Source: Hallerella sp964587155 (lineage in GTDB: Bacteria; Fibrobacterota; Fibrobacteria; Fibrobacterales; Fibrobacteraceae). Taken from it: a DNA stretch of 64,000 nucleotides. Made by a program: the position numbers and the translations under genes. The notes under the pieces were generated by a model. That model did not search any database, had not been told where the DNA came from, and saw only the letters and a list, made by a program, of their open reading frames with translations. The stretch spans positions 62,001-126,000 of the forward strand of contig CAZPKF010000002.1 of NCBI GenBank assembly GCA_964587155.1, in the 5' to 3' direction. Each line of letters starts with the position of its first letter. Within the stretch, counting starts at the first letter, position 1. Positions 60,914 through 64,000 of this stretch are shown here, in pieces.

Positions 60914-60948
60914 AGGCTAGTGTATAAAGTTCTTTGTATTTGAATTGT

Positions 60949-60976
60949 CCCCGACAGTTGTGGCCAACTTTCGGGG
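60949..60976. repeat. Near-perfect hairpin after the pseudogene
   Basis: CCCCGACAGTTG and CAACTTTCGGGG pair with one mismatch around TGGC. No T-tract, so not a clear terminator. Confidence 0.4.
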
Positions 60977-61066
60977 GCATAAAGAGAATTCCTGACGATG
61001 CCCGCCGTGAAGATTCTGTTCCTATTGCGGTCTTCCCGAAGGACAGCGGAGATGCAGGGAAAAATT

Positions 61067-61426
61067 TTACAGAGATTTGTTGAAAGCCGTGATGAATCCG
61101 GCGTCGTTCAATCGTTTTAAAACGGCCAAGGATTCTTTGGAAGAAAGCTTGGGAATCCAGTCGCTCAATTCCTGTGGCAATTTTTTCTTTAACCGGAATT
61201 TTTTCGGAATGGCATCGTTCCTCGACAGTTGCCAGTATACAGCCAACTTTTGCAAAAATTGGTCCCAGGGAAAAATGTCGCCTTTGACAAAACGGATGCG
61301 GGCGGGATGTTTTGCATCGCGCGCTTCGGCGACGACTCCGTTTTGAAAATCGATTTCGATTAACACCATTTGGCGTGTGATGCCTTCGGTGGCGGGCTGT
61401 GCGGGAATTTGCAAAACGATTTCCAT
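61067..61426 (-). CDS. Uncharacterised 119-residue protein coupled to the nitrilase gene
   Basis: Starts at the ATG at 61426, which overlaps the nitrilase stop (TGATG). Basic, no membrane segment: MEIVLQIPAQPATEGIT at the start, then IRFVKGDIFPWDQFLQKLAVYWQLSRND and LSDWIPKLSSKESLAVLKRL. I recognise no family. Tight coupling suggests a shared pathway. Confidence 0.7.
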   Translation of the reverse strand: MEIVLQIPAQPATEGITRQMVLIEIDFQNGVVAEARDAKHPARIRFVKGDIFPWDQFLQKLAVYWQLSRNDAIPKKFRLKKKLPQELSDWIPKLSSKESLAVLKRLNDAGFITAFNKSL

Positions 61427-62199
61427 CAGAGTTTCAACAGTTGGGGTTGTGGCAGGGGAAAGTCTTTCCGCGTTCTTTGAACTTCGGCAAAATCCATTTC
61501 CACTTGGTATACGCATTCTGAGTGGGATGCTTGTAAAAGTTTTTCTCCACTGGGCGAAAAGGCGCAGCTGGGCGCGAAAGATTCCCCGCTGCGCGAGCAG
61601 GCCAAAACATAAGCTTGGTTTTCGATGGCGCGCGCTTGGAGCAGAGTTGAAAAATGCTCTTCGCGGATTTGTGGCCATTCAGCTTCGACGATAAATAACG
61701 AAGCGTTGTGAAGGCGTGCTAAACGGAAATCTTCGGGAAATCTAAGGTCAAAGCAGATGAAGGGAAAACATTGAAATCCGGCCCACGAAAAGGAAATTAT
61801 TTCTGTTCCGGGAGAAAATCGAAGTGCTTCTTCGGCGAAAGGGTGCCGTTTTCTGTAAAGAATTTCTGGAGTCGTTTTTCCAGGCAGGAAAAGTCCGGTC
61901 CAGTTTCTGAAAGAGAATTGTTCCGATTCGAAAATTTCAATTCCGCCGCCGAGGACCGCGCATTCCGTTTCGTTGGCGAGGCTTTGCAAAAATTGCGATG
62001 TCGGCGATTTGGGATCATTGGGATGCTCTGCCAAAGTAAGCGGAGGATTTGTCAAAAATCCAGTGGCGAACATTTCGGGCAATGCAATAAGGCTCCCGGG
62101 AACAGGAGACGTTCCTTTAATCAATCGACGGGCATTTTCGAACGAAGAATGTTTCCCGTTTTGACTAGGCTGCGTTTGTACAAGATAGGCGATTGCCAT
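61426..62199 (-). CDS. Carbon-nitrogen hydrolase (nitrilase superfamily, omega-amidase-like)
   Basis: 257 residues. The catalytic triad is in place: Glu in IALPEMFATGF (about residue 43), Lys in LYRKRHPFAEE (about 117), Cys in FICFDLRFPEDFRLA (about 149). Length and the RFPE motif fit the YafV/omega-amidase branch that hydrolyses 2-oxoglutaramate-type amides, although other C-N hydrolases cannot be excluded. No ribosome site; TACTTT at 62211-62206 ends six bases before the ATG. Cytoplasmic. Confidence 0.88.
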   Translation of the reverse strand: MAIAYLVQTQPSQNGKHSSFENARRLIKGTSPVPGSLIALPEMFATGFLTNPPLTLAEHPNDPKSPTSQFLQSLANETECAVLGGGIEIFESEQFSFRNWTGLFLPGKTTPEILYRKRHPFAEEALRFSPGTEIISFSWAGFQCFPFICFDLRFPEDFRLARLHNASLFIVEAEWPQIREEHFSTLLQARAIENQAYVLACSRSGESFAPSCAFSPSGEKLLQASHSECVYQVEMDFAEVQRTRKDFPLPQPQLLKL

Positions 62200-62205
62200 T
62201 TTTTA

Positions 62206-62211
62206 AAAGTA
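62206..62211 (-). promoter_or_regulatory. -10-like box for a leaderless nitrilase-operon message
   Basis: TACTTT, preceded by TTTC, with a six-base gap to the ATG at 62199 and no Shine-Dalgarno. Confidence 0.35.
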
Positions 62212-62275
62212 GAAATATTATGAGATTCCTTTAATATCAACGATTCAAAAGGGGATGGACACTGATTTGGCATTT

Positions 62276-63027
62276 TTAAATTTCTCCCAATTTATCGATT
62301 CCCGCGGACAGGTCTTCGTCCATCAGGTGCGAGTAGGTGTCCAGCGTTATCGCTATGGTGGCGTGGCGCATCAGACGCTGGACGGTCTTGATGTTCACCC
62401 CGGCGCGGATGAGGTTCGACGCGAACGAATGCCGGAAGCGGTGGTTCGTGGCTTCGCCGTCCCTGATATGCCATGAACGCCCATAAAAGGCGGTAGTTGG
62501 GGTTGACCGCGGAATCCAGTATCTTGCGGATCTGTCCCATCGTCCAAAATTTACGTTCTTTCGGACGGCCCTTCTTGCGGGGGATTTTCCGGGCGGGGTT
62601 CCGGGGAATGATCTCGAGGATGTCCACGAAGTATTTGAAGAGCGACTTGAAAATGGTCCGGGAGACGTTGTAGAAGCTGGGGGCGAAATCGGCGAATTTC
62701 ACGGAGAACGATTCCAGCAAGTCGTCCGGTTGGATTTCTTGGATTCGGCACATGTTGTATTCGGAGAACTTCGAGAACACTGTTGCGGAGATAGCGCGTG
62801 TAAGACTCGATGCCCAGTTTGAACGTCATGTTGGCGTTCCCACCGTCATCGTCCAATTCGCCCGCCCGGAGCATGTCGGATGCTAGCAGCTGCGCTTCCG
62901 TCTTCCGGGTGGTCTTGAGCGAAAAATAACGGATTTTTCCCGTGCGCACGTTGCGGACGCGTGCATACCAAATCAAACTGCCCTCTTTTTTGTGCCGCTG
63001 GACTATCGTGACGTTTGTCGTTCCCAT
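62276..63027 (-). pseudogene. Broken tyrosine recombinase (phage-type integrase)
   Basis: From the ATG at 63027 the frame reads GTTNVTIVQRHKKEGSLIWYARVRN (SAM-like N-terminus) to about 62785, shifts to a second frame (FADFAPSFYNVSRTIFKSLF, RKFWTMGQIRKILDSAVN, RLLWAFMAY), and again to a third that ends RFRHSFASNLIRAGVNIKTV ... LDTYSHLMDEDL. The last part has the HxxR and Tyr boxes. The region with the first Arg and the Lys appears deleted between AFMAY and RFRHSF. So two frameshifts and an internal deletion. By eye it is more GC-rich than the core genes. No attachment site is visible. Confidence 0.8.
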
Positions 63028-63203
63028 GGTGGTTCTCCCACATTTTTTTTGTGTCAACGTTTTGCCGCGACTGTGTTCCGTGTGACGAAGCTGTCCAGGC
63101 TTTCGGCAAGTAGAGCTTGCCCAGTGTCGGGTGCTTGTAGTATTTAAAAAGACCTCATTCTCAAAACTCTTTTTCTTTGGTTCTTTCTTTTTTGAAAAAG
63201 CTC

Positions 63204-63536
63204 TTGACAAAATGCAAGTTTTCCGTGGAATTCCCGGATTTGGACGGCTGCTTCACTTTCGGCGACACTCTGGAGGAAGCCCTGGCGATGGCGAAGGACG
63301 CGATGGAGCAGACCCTGTGCGACGTGTTCGATGGTCGCCCGTTGCCCGTGGCGAAGACGATGTCGGATGAGAAGAACGGCCTCTACGCAATCGAAGTCTC
63401 CTCGGCGCTCACCATCGTGCTGCAGCTTGTCGCCGCGCGCGGAAAAAAAGACGCAGCGGTAGGCCGCCGACGAAGTGGGGATGCACCTGCAGGCGTACCA
63501 GCGGCTCGAAAATCCGGATTCCAACATTTCCCCCGG
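63204..63536 (+). pseudogene. Frameshifted HicB-type antitoxin
   Basis: From a TTG at 63204 the frame reads CKFSVEFPDLDGCFTFGDTLEEALAMAKDAM, the HicB partial RNase-H fold. At an A-run near 63445 the frame breaks; the next frame continues ADEVGMHLQAYQRLENPDSNIS, the HicB C-terminal DNA-binding helix. A single-base indel is therefore likely. No hicA toxin gene is beside it. GC-rich by eye. Confidence 0.65.
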
Positions 63537-63547
63537 CCATTACGTCC

Positions 63548-63727
63548 ATGAAAAATTTTGGGTTCGACAATCGGCTTTTGGGAGGTTTCGTGTTCTGCAT
63601 AGCCCGGGCGATTTCCGGCGACAAACGGCTGCACGATTCGTTCGTCGACCAAATGAAAACGCTGAAGCGCGATTTTCCCGATTCCGTCCTTGTCGGACTC
63701 GGTTTCGGCGATATGGACAAAATTTGA
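63548..63727 (+). CDS. Short unknown ORF (59 codons)
   Basis: MKNFGFDNRLLGGFVFCIAR, then a charged C-terminus (FVDQMKTLKRDFPDSVLVGLGFGDMDKI). The composition looks coding and GC-rich, but there is no clear ribosome site. It may belong to the same mobile module as the HicB remnant. Unassigned. Confidence 0.35.
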   Translation: MKNFGFDNRLLGGFVFCIARAISGDKRLHDSFVDQMKTLKRDFPDSVLVGLGFGDMDKI

Positions 63728-63819
63728 CCAAGACGAACCTTTTCCGGCCCTCCATTGGCGGGATGGGTTTTCTTCGCTCCCTTCTTTCCGGGGCGATGAA
63801 AAAAAAACGGCGCCGGATA

Positions 63820-63848
63820 TTGACGGTTATTCAAAAATAACCTACATT
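63820..63848 (+). promoter_or_regulatory. Promoter with operator-like palindrome, DUF4160 gene
   Basis: TTGACG (63820-63825), 17-base spacer, TACATT (63843-63848). An inverted repeat GGTTATT-CAAA-AATAACC (63825-63842) covers the spacer exactly. The predicted start falls at the ATG 63855. Confidence 0.65.
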
Positions 63849-63854
63849 GAAAAC

Positions 63855-64000
63855 ATGCCCAAAATCTTCGAACAGGACGGATTCGCCTTTTTCTTTTATA
63901 TGAACGAGCACATGCCCGTCCATGCGCACGTCTCCAAGGGCGGAAAAATGGCCAAGTTCGAAATAGGAACGAAGTCCGTGCGCCTCGCGGCGAATGGCGG
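63855..64000 (+). CDS. DUF4160-family protein (3' end beyond window)
   Basis: 48 codons plus two bases before the window edge: MPKIFEQDGFAFFFYMNEHM, then HAHVSKGGKMAKFEIGTKSV. This is the DUF4160 opening (MPxI, (Y/F)xxxH-PxHxHV, GG). DUF4160 genes usually travel with a DUF2442 partner; that would lie beyond the edge. The message seems leaderless. GC-rich relative to the core. Confidence 0.75.
   Translation, partial: MPKIFEQDGFAFFFYMNEHMPVHAHVSKGGKMAKFEIGTKSVRLAANG

Noticed and set aside
1..64000. CRISPR array, rRNA genes, replication origin
   Set aside because: Scanned for regular repeat-spacer units, conserved rRNA segments and DnaA-box clusters; none seen.

Overview
The window looks like chromosomal DNA from a member of the Fibrobacteres (Fibrobacter or a close relative). 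The evidence is a degraded copy of the Fibrobacter succinogenes major paralogous domain (60582-60913), a secreted family 8 glycoside hydrolase with a sorting-domain-like C-terminus, several outer-membrane barrel and lipoprotein genes, a bacterial V-type ATPase operon, and a large single-chain pyruvate:ferredoxin oxidoreductase. This points to an anaerobic, fibre-degrading Gram-negative bacterium. Genus and species cannot be fixed from the sequence alone.

Layout. 1-7100: mostly minus-strand genes: an unfinished TIM-barrel-like protein, a metallo-beta-lactamase lipoprotein, tRNA-His (plus strand), TrmB, a radical SAM/SPASM protein, a MATE transporter and peptidase T. 7195-20740: information-processing core: a thiol-redox lipoprotein, ProS, HolA, GreA, ArgJ, an MtaB-type tRNA methylthiotransferase, SpoIID-like protein, peptide deformylase, YajC, two cyclic-nucleotide-binding-like proteins, and the ribosomal operon rpsP-rimM-trmD-rplS. 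21039-28418: envelope and fibre-degradation genes: DUF4010 membrane protein, two beta-barrels, the GH8 enzyme, and a large lipoprotein with a formylglycine-enzyme-like domain. 28698-43408: RecQ, HtpG, acyltransferase, UppP, a processive GT2, a TusA-like protein, SufD, SufC, DnaG, MntP, an SDR and a small c-type cytochrome. 43606-51319: complete V-ATPase operon E-DUF2764-A-B-D-I-K-K. 51429-59380: LeuA with a long leader, Hpt, SIMPL protein, TatD, a C_GCAxxG protein and NifJ. 59434-64000: an accessory zone of decayed genes (IS3-family remnant, major-paralogous-domain pseudogene, broken tyrosine recombinase, frameshifted HicB) around an intact nitrilase-family operon, ending in a DUF4160 gene cut by the window edge.

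The core genes suggest fermentative energy metabolism: NifJ makes acetyl-CoA and reduced ferredoxin, SufC/SufD help build its iron-sulfur clusters, and the V-ATPase couples ATP to an ion gradient (the first K subunit keeps sodium-type ligands). UppP, the GT2 enzyme and the acyltransferase concern the envelope.

The most interesting signals are: (i) about ten genes or small ORFs with a -10-like box ending 6-8 bases before the start codon and no Shine-Dalgarno, suggesting leaderless transcripts; (ii) tandem, unequal V-ATPase K subunits; (iii) an MtaB that reads like the archaeal/eukaryotic type; (iv) a strong promoter with a 195-base leader before leuA; (v) paired inverted repeats that could hide ribosome-binding sites in the decayed region, and an operator-like palindrome exactly filling the promoter spacer of the DUF4160 gene. 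I saw no CRISPR array, no rRNA and no prophage.
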